DNA of 64,000 bases, from assembly GCF_000526495.1 (NCBI RefSeq), contig NZ_JAGE01000002.1, positions 496,001 through 560,000 on the forward strand. The letters are read 5' to 3'. Made by a program: the position numbers and the translations under genes. This document shows positions 50,553 through 59,561 of this stretch, piece after piece. The notes beneath the pieces are model-generated. The model was not told the DNA's origin. It saw only the letters and a program-made list of their open reading frames with translations, and did no database searches. Each line of letters begins with the position of its first letter. Position 1 is the stretch's first letter. The stretch is from Ruminiclostridium josui JCM 17888 (GTDB lineage Bacteria; Bacillota; Clostridia; Acetivibrionales; DSM-1351).

Positions 50553-53500
50553 GTGATGAGTACTATGCAGGACAAAGACCGGACAAAATTGAACAGCATA
50601 TTAAAGGCATTAAAATCCGGAGAAATAAGTATATCTGATACAAAAAGCATATTGGAAAATAGGAAAAAGCCTGAAGAAAAAGATTTTGGGATAAATAGCA
50701 GGATAAGCACATCCACAAAGACCTGTGCAAAGGAAGTGTCCGCAAGTGAGAATGGAATTGCAATTATAGGTATGTCCGGACAATTCCCAAAGTCAAAAAC
50801 TTTGCATGAATTTTGGAATAATATCGCAAACGGTATCGACTGTATCTCGGAGGTACCCCCGGAGAGATGGCCTGCTGAAAAATATTACGATGCAGATGCA
50901 AATGTTCCGGGAAAGACCTATTGCAAATGGCAAGGAGTACTTGAGGATGTAGACAAGTTTGATCCTTTGTTTTTCAACATATCTCCTATTGAAGCCGAAA
51001 TCATGGATCCACAGCAGAGACTTATCCTTGAAAGCTGTTGGGGCTGTATAGAAGATGCTGGAATTAATCCTCAATCATTGTCTGAAACCAAATGCGGAGT
51101 TTTTGTAGGGTGCGGAGTCAGCGACTATGGACAGCAGGGGGATGGCCAAGAGTTGAATGCCTATGGACTGATGGGAAGTTCCCCTTCTATTTTGGCAGCA
51201 CGGATTTCGTATATACTAAATTTAAAAGGACCATGTATGGCCATAGATACAGCATGCTCTTCCTCCTTAGTTGCAATATCAGAAGCTTGTAACAGCTTGA
51301 TGTTGAATACCAGTGATATTGCCCTTGCAGGTGGAGTACATATTATGCTTAGTCCTGCGGGATTTGTAATGGCAAGTAAAGCTGGGATGCTGTCACCGAG
51401 CGGCAGATGTCATACTTTCGATGCCCGAGCTGATGGGTTTGTCCCTGGGGAAGGGGTAGGCGTAGTTTTGCTGAAGCGCCTGTCTGATGCTATAAGAGAC
51501 AGAAATCCTATTTACGGAGTTATCCGCGGATGGGGAGTAAACCATGACGGGAAAACCAATGGTATTACTGCACCGAGTGCAAATTCACAAATTGAGCTTG
51601 AGAAGGAAGTATATAGGCGCTTTGGAATTAATCCCGAAACCATTACAATGGCCGAAGCTCACGGAACCGGAACAAAGCTTGGGGACCCCATTGAAATAGA
51701 GGCACTTACAGAATCCTTTCAACATTTTACAAACAAAAAAAATTATTGTGCGTTGGGTTCTGTTAAAAGCAATATAGGTCATTCTGTTAAGGCCGCAGGA
51801 GTTGCAGGGCTCATTAAAATATTACTTTCTTTGAAAAATAAAATGATACCGCCTACGATAAATTTTGAAAACTTAAATGAACATATTTATTTAGAAAATA
51901 GCCCATTCTATATCAACACACAATTAAAACCATGGGAAACAGCACCGGGGCAATTGCGTCGAGCGTGTATCAGCTCCTTCGGATTTAGTGGAACAAATGC
52001 CCATTTGGTAATTGAAGAATATGCTTCACAAAATGAGATAAAAGACTCTGCATCTGTAATAAACTCAAATAATCCTGGATTATTTGTTTTGTCTGCCAAA
52101 AAAGAAGAATCCCTCATTGAGTATGCTGACAGACTAAAAAATTGGCTTGAATCAAAGAAAGACATCAATATTGAGGAACTGGCATACACTTTTCAGGTCG
52201 GCAGGGATGCTATGGATTTCCGCCTTGCAGTTATTGCAGAATCCAGAGAGCAGTTAATTGAGGAGTTAGCAGGGGTTGTTTCCGGACATCCTTCTGAGCG
52301 AGTTTTCACAGGTCGAGCTAAAAGAAAAAAGTCTGTGGAAGAGATAAATGAGGAAAAAGAAATACTAGCGGCGGTAAAAATATGGATTAAGGATAAAAAC
52401 TTCAGTGGATTGGCAAAGGCTTTTGTCAAAGGTGTTAATATCCATTGGGACATGCTTTATGATGATGATAAAAGGCCAAGAAGTATTCATGCTCCTACAT
52501 ATCCATTTAAAAGAGAGCGGTATTGGAACTGCCAAGGAAATACAGAGGCTAATGAGCCTTTGGATACTACCACTGGCTTAAAAGCGTTACATCCTTTACT
52601 GCACCAAAATACCTCTGATTTATATCATAACAGGTACACCTCGATTTTCACTGGAGATGAATTCTTCTTAAAAGGGCATGTTGTAAAAGAAAAAAGGATA
52701 ATGCCGGGTGTAGCATATCTTGAGATGGCAAGGGCGGCAGCGGAAATGTTGTCCGGAGATTTTTCAAAGGCTCAAATAACATTAAAAAATGTGGTTTGGG
52801 TACACCCTATTATTGTAGAAAAAACCCCGGCAAAGGTCGATATTAACCTTTCTGAAGATAACAACAGCGAATTTGCTTTTAAGGTATACAGTGACGTTGA
52901 AGCAGCTGATGAAAATTCGAAGTTACATTGTCAGGGTAAAATTCTTTTCAATGAAAAATCCGGTGAGCGACCTGTATTGAACTTAGAGGAATTGAAATGT
53001 CAAACCAATGTAAAGAGAATTTCTTCAGAGCAATGCTATCAGGTGTTTAGTGAATTGGGTATTGAGTATGGTCAGGAATTCAAAGGAATAGAATCTGTAT
53101 TTGTAGGTAAGGAGATGGCTCTTGCAAAGCTAGTCCTGCCGTCATCCGTATCATCAACCAAAGAGGAGTTTGGTCTGCATCCAAGCATACTCGATGCTGC
53201 CTTACAGGCCTCGGTTGCTCTGGTAATGGGTACGGATAATCAAAAATTTGCTCTTCCCTTTGAATTGCAGCAATTGAATGTGTTTAGTAAATCTACATCC
53301 AACATGTGGGCCTTAATCCGTTATAGCAACGACAGCAATAGTTCCGGAAAGATTCAAAGGCTTGATATTGACTTGTGTGATGAACAAGGGCTGGTTTGTG
53401 CTCAGATAAAAGGGCTGACATCAAAAGGACCTGAAACAACCAATGTAGATGACATGAACCCTTCAGATATGGATACTGTCATGATTTATCCATCATGGAT

Positions 53501-56500
53501 AGAACAGCCTTCAACTGGAAAAGGCCATATGCCATCCTTGTACAAGCATATCGCAGTATTTTGTGAGATACCGCAACTTTCAGATGAAGGTTGCGTAGCC
53601 GAAATGGATGGCATAGAGACTTTTATATTAGATTCTAAACATAAGGACATTGACAAACGGTTTGAAGAGTATAGCATTCAGATATTTGAAATAATTCAAA
53701 GGGTACTCAAAGAAAAGCCAAAAGATAAGGTACTGTTCCAAATAGTTGTTCAACCAACAGGTGAAAAACAGCTATTTTGGGCTCTCTCAGCATTGTTGAA
53801 AACTGCTCGGTTAGAATATTCAAAATTTATCGGTCAGATGATTGGTATCGAATCCGATGAAAGTTTAGATGAAATTTTTAACAAAATAAACGTAAATAAA
53901 TTCAACCTAAGCAATAAAGAAATAAAATATCAGGATGGCAGAAGGTTTGTTTGTCAATGGACTCAATTAGATAAACCTGAACAAGTTGAATCAATGCCAT
54001 GGAGAGATAACGGAGTTTACCTTATTACTGGCGGAGCAGGAAAATTAGGCTTGATTTTTTCAAAAGAGATTGCAGAAAGAGTTGAAAATCCAATTTTGAT
54101 TTTAACAGGAAGATCCCCTCTGAATGAAAGCAGGCTTAAAGAATTAGAAGAATTAGAGAAACTTGGTGCTACCGTCAGATATCAACAAATGAACGTTGCT
54201 AATAGACAAGATGTCCGAATGGTAATTCAAAGCATAAAAAACCAGTATGGAAATATCAATGGAATCATACATGCAGCAGGTTTAATTCAGGATAACTTTA
54301 TTGTAAAGAAAACTCAGAAAGAATTAAAAAATGTTTTGGCACCCAAAGTTACCGGCCTTGTAAATATGGATTTGGAAAGCAAAGATATGAATCTCGACTT
54401 TATCCTACTCTTTTCATCAGGTGCCGGAGCAATGGGAAATATGGGGCAAATAGATTATTCTGCTGCTAATGCATTTATGGATCAATTTGCTTCCTATCGT
54501 AATGAGCTAGTGTCATCGAAGCAACGGTACGGCAGGACTTTGGCAATCAATTGGCCTCTTTGGAAATCTGGAGGCTTACATGTGGATGAAGAAAATGAAA
54601 AGCTGGTAATGAGAAATACCGGAATGGTTGCAATGAAATCTTCAAGGGGCATAAAGGCATTTTACCGATGCTTTTCATCAACAAAAGAACAGATAATGGT
54701 ATTGGAGGGGAGGTATAAAATGTTAAAGGATAAAATCAATGCAATAAATGATTCCGAAGGTGTGCAAGCTTTGAATAGTACTCCATTGAAAGAAGCCAGA
54801 GTTGTCATTGATAAGGATAATTTATTTGAAAAGGTTCAGACAGATTTAGCCAAAACGGTTTCCATGCTACTTAAGGTCAAAATACAGGATATTGATTTGG
54901 AAGGAGAGTTAAGTGAATATGGATTTGACTCTATTTCACTAACACAGTTTATAAATAAGCTTAATGAGCAGTACAAACTTGAACTGGCTCCTACAATTTT
55001 CTTCGAATACTCCACACTTCATAGCTTTGCCAAGTATTTAACTGACGAATATGAAGAAGTTCTTGCTTCAAAATTTGGTGTAAGAAAAGTAGTTGATGTT
55101 CCTGTTCAAGAGAAAGAAACATATATGGAAAAATATGTATATATAAAAGAAGAATCGGTACATATGGATAAAGGGATGGAAAAGTATAAATTAATACAGG
55201 AAACACCTACTTCAAAGAGTATCCATAGGGAACAAGAACCTATTGCCATTGTCGGTATTAGCGGAATATTCCCTCAATCCAAGGATATAGATATGTTCTG
55301 GGATAATTTAGTAAACGGACGGGACTGTATTACCGAAATTCCAAAAGAACGTTGGGATTATAAGGAATATTATGGAGACCCTTCTAAAGAAGATAACAAA
55401 ACAAATGTTAAGTGGGGGGGCTTTATTGAGGCTGTCGATGAATTTGATCCGCTATTTTTCGGGATTTCTCCTCAAGAAGCAAAGCTCATGGATCCACAGC
55501 AGCGTCTACTTATGATGTATGCATGGAAGGCAATAGAAGATGCCGGATATTCAGCTCAAAGCATTTCAGGAAGTAAAACAGGAATGTTTATCGGCACCGC
55601 AAACACGGGTTATAGCCAATTGATATGCAGGGCAAATCTTCCAATCGAAGGTTATACTGCTACCGGATTGTCTATTTCTGTCGGTCCAAACAGGATGAGC
55701 TATTTCCTTAATATCCATGGACCCAGTGAACCTATAGAAACGGCTTGCTCAAGCTCGTTAATTGCAATTCACCGGGCAGTATCCGCAATAAAGGATGGAA
55801 GCTGCGATATGGCTCTTGCCGGCGGTGTAAACACATTGGTATCCCCCGATGCACATATCAGCTTTTCCAAAGCAGGAATGCTCTGCGAGGATGGCAGGTG
55901 TAAAACCTTCTCGGATAAAGCCAATGGATATGTGAGAGGTGAAGGGGCAGGCATACTTTTCTTAAAGAGATTAAGTGATGCTGAAAAAGCAGGGGATCAT
56001 ATTTATGGAGTCATTTTAGGGACTGCCGAAAACCACGGAGGTCGTGCAAATTCACTGACTGCACCTAATCCTAAAGCTCAGGCAGAGTTGATTAAGACTG
56101 CATACACTAATGCCGGAGTAGATCCGAGAACCGTTACATATATTGAAGCACATGGAACAGGTACTGAACTTGGAGATCCCATAGAAATAAACGGATTGAA
56201 AATGGCATTCAGGGATTTGTACAAAGAAACAGGAGATAGTGAAGTTACAAGCAGACATTGTGGGCTGGGCTCTGTGAAAAGTAATATAGGACATTTGGAA
56301 CTGGCAGCTGGAATTGCAGGAGTAGTTAAAGTTCTTCTGCAAATGAAGTATAAGACTTTAGTTAAAAGTCTGCACACTGAAACTATTAACCCATATATAC
56401 AGTTGGAAGACAGTCCATTTTATATTGTAAATGAAAAGAAGGAATGGAAGGCTCTTAAAGATGATTCAGGCAATGACATACCACGCAGAGCTGGTGTAAG

Positions 56501-59500
56501 CTCCTTTGGATTTGGCGGAGCTAATTGCCATATTGTATTGGAAGAGTATATACCTAAAGCCTGCAATTGCAGCAAGAATCTTCAAAACAGCGGTGAGCCT
56601 TACATTATAATACTGTCAGCGAGAAATGAAGAACGTCTTAATGAACAAGCAAATCAGCTGCTGGAAGCAATATCTAAGCCGCAGTTTGAGGAAAATGATA
56701 TTGTCAATATGGCATATACCCTTCAGGTAGGACGTGACGCCATGGAAGAACGTATTGCAATTGTGGTAAAAACAGTTGAGGAGCTGAAAGAAAAGCTTAA
56801 GGCATTTATTGAAGGTCAGCAGGATATTGATGATTTTTACAGAGGTCAGGTTAAGAGCAGCAAAAAGGCTTTGGATATTTTTGCCGGTGATGAGGATATT
56901 CAAAAAGCCATAGAAAATTGGGTAATAAAGAAAAAATACTCTAAAATCGCAGAACTTTGGACCAAGGGCTTTGATATAAAATGGAACCTTCTTTATTGTG
57001 ATGCTGAATTGCACAGAATAAGCCTTCCTACTTATCCCTTTGCAAAGGAAAAGTATTGGGTTCCCGTATCTGGAAATAAGATGATAGGAAATATGGAAAG
57101 CAAAACAACTCTTCCTATAATGACTATTCCAGAAAGTAATAAGTCAGAAGAAAAAGTATCTTCTGTAAGCAGTAAGCCTGTTCAAATTAATTTGGAAAGT
57201 AATACCTTTGACAGCTTAAAATATGTCAAAAGCGTTGTTAAAGAATTATTAGGCATGGTTTCCGAAACTTTAATCAATCCCGGTCAGCAGTTGTCAAAGT
57301 ACGGAATGAATTACACATTGGCAATAAAATTACAGGACCGTATTAAGAAGGATTTGAATATTGAAATTGATGGCAAGAGGTTTATTGATAAATTTACAGT
57401 CAATGAATTGGTTAATCAAATAGACGAAGTCAGGAAACCTCAAGGAAATCCTGTGGCAAATCAAACTGTCTCGGTACAGACATTTGAGACTGAAAAGGAA
57501 CAGCCAAAGAAAGTTGAGGAAGAAAAGGTCTGTCAGAATAAAAATAATTCCTTTGATGTTAAGCAATATATAGAACAAATAATAAGGGAATTATTAGGAT
57601 TATCTTCAGATACCCAAATAGAGCCAGAAGAGCAGTTGTCCAAATACGGAATGGATTCCATATCAGCAATAAAATTACAGGATAGGGTAAAGAACGATTT
57701 GAAGATAGAACTTGACGGCAGAAGATTTGTTGAGAAATTTACAATGAATGAAGTAGTGGAGCAAATTAAAGAACTCCAAAAATTGCAAAATTGCCCTACG
57801 AAAGAGCAAAAAACTCCAAATACCGAAACAACTTTTGAGACAGTCAAGGAACAGACAAAGAAAGTAGAAGATGAAAAGCCGTGTGGGGAAGAAAATAATT
57901 CCTTTGATGTTAAGCAATATGTAGAACAAATAACAAGGGAGTTATTAGGATTATCTTCCAACACCCAAATAGAGCCAGAAGAGCAGTTGTCCAAATACGG
58001 AATGGATTCCATATCAGCAATAAAATTACAGGATAGGGTAAAGAACGATCTAAAGATAGAACTTGATGGCAGGAGATTTGTTGAGAAATTCACAATGGCT
58101 GAAGTAGTGGAGCAAATTAAAGAGCTTCAAAAGTTGCAAAATTGTCCCAGGAAAGAACAGAGTACTCCGGTGCCAATATTGACTGAGGATAAGGAACTGC
58201 CAGAACAGAAAACTTCCTTAGAGAAAATACAAAATATTGGAGAAACAGAGGATATAAAAAAATCTCAAAGACCTGTAACAACAGCAAGTAACAACTCCTT
58301 GTCCCCATGGGAGTTGGACAGAAAACTGCCTGAGGGATTAAGTTTGGGGCAGAATGCTGTTCCATTCAAGCATAGCTTTGTAAAGGAAAAGGTTTTCCTG
58401 ACAGGGGTAACAGGTCTGTTTGGTGCATTTTTATGTGGCGAAATATTAAGAAGTACTTCTACATCTGTTTACTGTCTTATCAGAGCTGAGTCAGAAGTAT
58501 CAGGCTTAAAACGGATTGAGGAAAATTTAAGAAAGTACAATTTGTGGAGTGAAGGTTACAAAACTCGTGTATTTCCTGTCTTAGGTGACTTAAACGAGGA
58601 AAGAATGGGAATCAGCATGGATGTTTATGAAGAGCTCAGCAAAGAGATAGAAGCAATTTATCATTGCGGAGCACTTGTAAACCATGTGTTGAATTATTCA
58701 CAAATGAAAACGGCGAATGTAGATGGGACAATTTCTATTATCAAATTTGCAGGTAACCTTAAAATTAAACCCATTCACTTTATTTCCTCTACTGGAGTAT
58801 GCATACGGACTGGTGATGACAATTTGCTGCTACCGGCCTACACAGAGGAAAATTTGCTGGAAGACGGAAGATACCTGACAAATGGCTACTCACAGACAAA
58901 ATGGGTATCGGAACATCACATGATGCAAGCCCATGAAAGAGGGATTCCTGTTACTATTATGAGATGCGGTCAGGTTACTGGTACAAGTGATAAATGTGTC
59001 GGTATTGCAGTAGATATGTTGCATAGATTTTTGAAAATATTCAGCGAATTACAATATACACCTGCTTGGGATGATGGTGTGATAGACGTTACCCCCATTG
59101 ACTATATAAGTCAAGCGGTTCTTGCAATAAGTCAGAAAAACGATTGCTACGGGAAGATTTATAACCTGATAAATCCCAAACCGATTCCCATTAAGGAGTT
59201 TTTTGGATATTTGAGAAAAAAGAATACCACGATGTCCGAAATTCCTTATCAACAATGGGTGGAGTACTGTCAAAAATACATTGAAAGCCTGCCCGAAAGC
59301 AATAAAAGGACTGTGTTACTGGACTTTTTTATCAAAAGAGGAGCGACTGGTTATAGGTTGTTTGAAGTATATTATTTTAGATATCAAGGTCTTATGAATT
59401 CAAATACACATGCAGCACTGGAAGATACAGGAATTGAATTTCCGGTTCTGGATGAAACATGGTGGAATCAATTTTTGAAGCAGCTTGCGTTACTGGACTA

Positions 59501-59501
59501 A
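50553..59501 (+). CDS. trans-AT polyketide synthase D: KS-DH-KR-ACP / KS-ACP(dead)-ACP-ACP-thioester reductase
   Basis: A 2982-residue terminal PKS. A helical N-terminal stretch (LNSILKALKSGEISISD, about 10-26) may dock to the similar tail of PKS C. Order: KS8 (about 65-490, Cys235); DH (about 685-955; His709, motif Gly replaced by Glu, Asp881); KR (about 970-1400; GGAGKLG, Tyr1302); ACP (Ser1460); KS9 (about 1560-2000, Cys1732); ACP fold with Asn-Tyr (2253-2254) in place of Asp-Ser; two almost identical ACPs (Ser2369, Ser2486); and a C-terminal NAD(P)H thioester reductase (about 2605-2980; TGVTGLFG, Tyr2779 and Lys2783 in YSQTK). Release is therefore reductive, to aldehyde or alcohol, not by a thioesterase. 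The start is GTG 50553, ATG 50556 or ATG 50565; ribosome-binding-site spacing does not decide. Confidence 0.93.
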   Translation: MMSTMQDKDRTKLNSILKALKSGEISISDTKSILENRKKPEEKDFGINSRISTSTKTCAKEVSASENGIAIIGMSGQFPKSKTLHEFWNNIANGIDCISEVPPERWPAEKYYDADANVPGKTYCKWQGVLEDVDKFDPLFFNISPIEAEIMDPQQRLILESCWGCIEDAGINPQSLSETKCGVFVGCGVSDYGQQGDGQELNAYGLMGSSPSILAARISYILNLKGPCMAIDTACSSSLVAISEACNSLMLNTSDIALAGGVHIMLSPAGFVMASKAGMLSPSGRCHTFDARADGFVPGEGVGVVLLKRLSDAIRDRNPIYGVIRGWGVNHDGKTNGITAPSANSQIELEKEVYRRFGINPETITMAEAHGTGTKLGDPIEIEALTESFQHFTNKKNYCALGSVKSNIGHSVKAAGVAGLIKILLSLKNKMIPPTINFENLNEHIYLENSPFYINTQLKPWETAPGQLRRACISSFGFSGTNAHLVIEEYASQNEIKDSASVINSNNPGLFVLSAKKEESLIEYADRLKNWLESKKDINIEELAYTFQVGRDAMDFRLAVIAESREQLIEELAGVVSGHPSERVFTGRAKRKKSVEEINEEKEILAAVKIWIKDKNFSGLAKAFVKGVNIHWDMLYDDDKRPRSIHAPTYPFKRERYWNCQGNTEANEPLDTTTGLKALHPLLHQNTSDLYHNRYTSIFTGDEFFLKGHVVKEKRIMPGVAYLEMARAAAEMLSGDFSKAQITLKNVVWVHPIIVEKTPAKVDINLSEDNNSEFAFKVYSDVEAADENSKLHCQGKILFNEKSGERPVLNLEELKCQTNVKRISSEQCYQVFSELGIEYGQEFKGIESVFVGKEMALAKLVLPSSVSSTKEEFGLHPSILDAALQASVALVMGTDNQKFALPFELQQLNVFSKSTSNMWALIRYSNDSNSSGKIQRLDIDLCDEQGLVCAQIKGLTSKGPETTNVDDMNPSDMDTVMIYPSWIEQPSTGKGHMPSLYKHIAVFCEIPQLSDEGCVAEMDGIETFILDSKHKDIDKRFEEYSIQIFEIIQRVLKEKPKDKVLFQIVVQPTGEKQLFWALSALLKTARLEYSKFIGQMIGIESDESLDEIFNKINVNKFNLSNKEIKYQDGRRFVCQWTQLDKPEQVESMPWRDNGVYLITGGAGKLGLIFSKEIAERVENPILILTGRSPLNESRLKELEELEKLGATVRYQQMNVANRQDVRMVIQSIKNQYGNINGIIHAAGLIQDNFIVKKTQKELKNVLAPKVTGLVNMDLESKDMNLDFILLFSSGAGAMGNMGQIDYSAANAFMDQFASYRNELVSSKQRYGRTLAINWPLWKSGGLHVDEENEKLVMRNTGMVAMKSSRGIKAFYRCFSSTKEQIMVLEGRYKMLKDKINAINDSEGVQALNSTPLKEARVVIDKDNLFEKVQTDLAKTVSMLLKVKIQDIDLEGELSEYGFDSISLTQFINKLNEQYKLELAPTIFFEYSTLHSFAKYLTDEYEEVLASKFGVRKVVDVPVQEKETYMEKYVYIKEESVHMDKGMEKYKLIQETPTSKSIHREQEPIAIVGISGIFPQSKDIDMFWDNLVNGRDCITEIPKERWDYKEYYGDPSKEDNKTNVKWGGFIEAVDEFDPLFFGISPQEAKLMDPQQRLLMMYAWKAIEDAGYSAQSISGSKTGMFIGTANTGYSQLICRANLPIEGYTATGLSISVGPNRMSYFLNIHGPSEPIETACSSSLIAIHRAVSAIKDGSCDMALAGGVNTLVSPDAHISFSKAGMLCEDGRCKTFSDKANGYVRGEGAGILFLKRLSDAEKAGDHIYGVILGTAENHGGRANSLTAPNPKAQAELIKTAYTNAGVDPRTVTYIEAHGTGTELGDPIEINGLKMAFRDLYKETGDSEVTSRHCGLGSVKSNIGHLELAAGIAGVVKVLLQMKYKTLVKSLHTETINPYIQLEDSPFYIVNEKKEWKALKDDSGNDIPRRAGVSSFGFGGANCHIVLEEYIPKACNCSKNLQNSGEPYIIILSARNEERLNEQANQLLEAISKPQFEENDIVNMAYTLQVGRDAMEERIAIVVKTVEELKEKLKAFIEGQQDIDDFYRGQVKSSKKALDIFAGDEDIQKAIENWVIKKKYSKIAELWTKGFDIKWNLLYCDAELHRISLPTYPFAKEKYWVPVSGNKMIGNMESKTTLPIMTIPESNKSEEKVSSVSSKPVQINLESNTFDSLKYVKSVVKELLGMVSETLINPGQQLSKYGMNYTLAIKLQDRIKKDLNIEIDGKRFIDKFTVNELVNQIDEVRKPQGNPVANQTVSVQTFETEKEQPKKVEEEKVCQNKNNSFDVKQYIEQIIRELLGLSSDTQIEPEEQLSKYGMDSISAIKLQDRVKNDLKIELDGRRFVEKFTMNEVVEQIKELQKLQNCPTKEQKTPNTETTFETVKEQTKKVEDEKPCGEENNSFDVKQYVEQITRELLGLSSNTQIEPEEQLSKYGMDSISAIKLQDRVKNDLKIELDGRRFVEKFTMAEVVEQIKELQKLQNCPRKEQSTPVPILTEDKELPEQKTSLEKIQNIGETEDIKKSQRPVTTASNNSLSPWELDRKLPEGLSLGQNAVPFKHSFVKEKVFLTGVTGLFGAFLCGEILRSTSTSVYCLIRAESEVSGLKRIEENLRKYNLWSEGYKTRVFPVLGDLNEERMGISMDVYEELSKEIEAIYHCGALVNHVLNYSQMKTANVDGTISIIKFAGNLKIKPIHFISSTGVCIRTGDDNLLLPAYTEENLLEDGRYLTNGYSQTKWVSEHHMMQAHERGIPVTIMRCGQVTGTSDKCVGIAVDMLHRFLKIFSELQYTPAWDDGVIDVTPIDYISQAVLAISQKNDCYGKIYNLINPKPIPIKEFFGYLRKKNTTMSEIPYQQWVEYCQKYIESLPESNKRTVLLDFFIKRGATGYRLFEVYYFRYQGLMNSNTHAALEDTGIEFPVLDETWWNQFLKQLALLD
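57543..58146 (+). repeat. tandem near-identical ACP repeat, 351-base period
   Basis: About 250 bases from 57543 recur at 57894 with an offset of exactly 351 bases (117 codons) and only about 16 differences, many of them silent. Both copies code an ACP with YGMDSISAIKL. A third, diverged copy without the active Ser precedes them (about 57210-57430). This is a recent in-frame duplication inside PKS D. Confidence 0.9.
58378..59498 (+). other. terminal thioester reductase domain of PKS D
   Basis: A short-chain-dehydrogenase-like reductase of the NRPS/PKS terminal R-domain type, with Rossmann motif TGVTGLFG, IYHCGALVNHV, and the YxxxK pair in YSQTKWVSE. No thioesterase fold is present anywhere in the PKS proteins. 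Confidence 0.88.
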
Positions 59502-59561
59502 AAGTATGTAAATACATGGAATTATAGGTAGAATGATTTTGTAAAGGAGGGAATGGCTGCA

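Noticed and set aside
57533-58093. 186-codon minus-strand ORF with an internal repeat
   Set aside because: It is the antisense shadow of the duplicated ACP domains of PKS D; the repeat in its translation comes from the ACP repeat. There is no ribosome-binding site or recognisable family.
57543-58146. Direct repeats considered as a CRISPR or other repeat array
   Set aside because: The repeats are long (about 250 bases), only two near-identical copies, in frame, and encode ACP domains.
59502-59561. ATG 59553 as start of the chorismatase fusion
   Set aside because: It is only two bases from the GGAGG, too close for initiation; ATG 59562 has better spacing.
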